The notes beneath the pieces were generated by a model, which saw only the letters and a program-made list of their open reading frames with translations, did not search any database and was not told the origin of the DNA. A program made the position numbers and the translations under genes. Shown piece by piece: positions 12,697-12,912 of a stretch of 12,912 nucleotides of DNA; positions within the stretch are counted from its first letter, which is position 1; each line of letters opens with the position of its first letter. Source of the stretch: JASFRI01 sp050115015. GTDB taxonomy: Bacteria > Acidobacteriota > Polarisedimenticolia > CBDVAL01. The stretch is taken from contig JASFRI010000078.1 of assembly GCA_050115015.1 (NCBI GenBank), positions 1 to 12,912 of the forward strand, in the 5' to 3' direction.

Positions 12697-12912
12697 TCAG
12701 CCTCCGGCCTCCGGCGGGGTGGAGCAGCCCTCGATCCAGGCCTCTCCCCCCTCGAAGTGCTCCTTCTTCCAGATGGGCGCCTCGTGCTTCACGCGCTCCA
12801 TCGCCTCACGACAGGCATCGAAGGCCTCCCCCCGATGGGGGGCGCAGACCGCCACCAGCACCGCCACCTCGCCGACCTCCAGGGTCCCCACCCGGTGGAT
12901 CAGCACGATGCC
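12697..12912 (-). CDS. moaE: Molybdopterin synthase large (catalytic) subunit, C-terminal part
   Basis: The last 71 residues of a protein whose start lies beyond the right edge. MoaE with MoaD transfers sulfur to precursor Z (cPMP) to make molybdopterin; cytosolic heterotetramer. Seen: IHRVGTLEVGEVAVLVAV, AHR-type signature CAPHRGEAFDACREAMERVK, then APIWKKEHFEGGEAWIEG, which carries the conserved lysines of the active site (the PIWKKE motif). The family usually has about 140-150 residues, so roughly half is present. A downstream hairpin and an unrelated strong promoter suggest that its transcription unit ends here. Molybdoenzyme use by the organism is implied. Confidence 0.92.
   Translation of the reverse strand, partial: GIVLIHRVGTLEVGEVAVLVAVCAPHRGEAFDACREAMERVKHEAPIWKKEHFEGGEAWIEGCSTPPEAGG

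Noticed and set aside
1..12912. Mobile elements, CRISPR arrays, tRNA or rRNA genes
   Set aside because: No transposase, integrase, direct-repeat array, terminal inverted repeats or tRNA-like cloverleaf was found on reading either strand.

Overview
This 12.9 kb window is a GC-rich stretch of bacterial chromosome from a diderm (Gram-negative type) organism. An outer-membrane beta-barrel protein and a lipoprotein support the diderm call. RNase Y, an RsbU-type phosphatase and an exported DUF2225 protein make an enteric-like gammaproteobacterium unlikely. The content fits a GC-rich environmental lineage such as Acidobacteriota, Eisenbacteria/Krumholzibacteriota-like or deltaproteobacterial relatives, but the phylum cannot be fixed from sequence reading alone. 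I see no phage, transposon, CRISPR, rRNA or tRNA genes. Codon use is uniformly GC3-rich, so the window looks like core and lineage-specific chromosome rather than a recently acquired island.

Left block (1-4276, minus strand, one probable operon): an exported DUF2225/TPR protein, a small lipoprotein, an ArnT-like membrane glycosyltransferase and a PcnB-type poly(A) polymerase / tRNA nucleotidyltransferase that runs off the left edge. The junctions are an ATGA overlap, a GTGA overlap and a 13-bp gap, so the genes are tightly coupled. The first three look like an envelope module; pcnB is an RNA-processing enzyme downstream of them.

Middle (4277-6606): a 221-bp divergent region, then a plus-strand membrane-anchored HAMP-PP2C (RsbU/SpoIIE-like) phosphatase with an unusually long extracytoplasmic region. 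Its end overlaps the tail of the next gene on the opposite strand by 29 bp.

Right block (6578-12188, minus strand): in transcription order, RNase Y, PabC, PabB (folate pathway), an 88-residue uncharacterised protein with its own promoter, a HoxN/NicO-like nickel/cobalt-type transporter with what looks like a leaderless promoter and a 14-bp palindrome, and an outer-membrane beta-barrel protein.

Right edge (12189-12912): the end of moaE (molybdopterin synthase large subunit), then a strong sigma-70 type promoter, then about 215 nt that folds on paper into a long rod with a side hairpin in the 3' strand, resembling a 6S RNA. This RNA would lie immediately upstream of, and possibly be co-transcribed with, rny.

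Most other long reading frames are GC-driven shadows. The observations most worth following are the 6S-like RNA, the promoter/operator of the metal transporter, the small orphan protein, and the exported DUF2225-lipoprotein-glycosyltransferase module.
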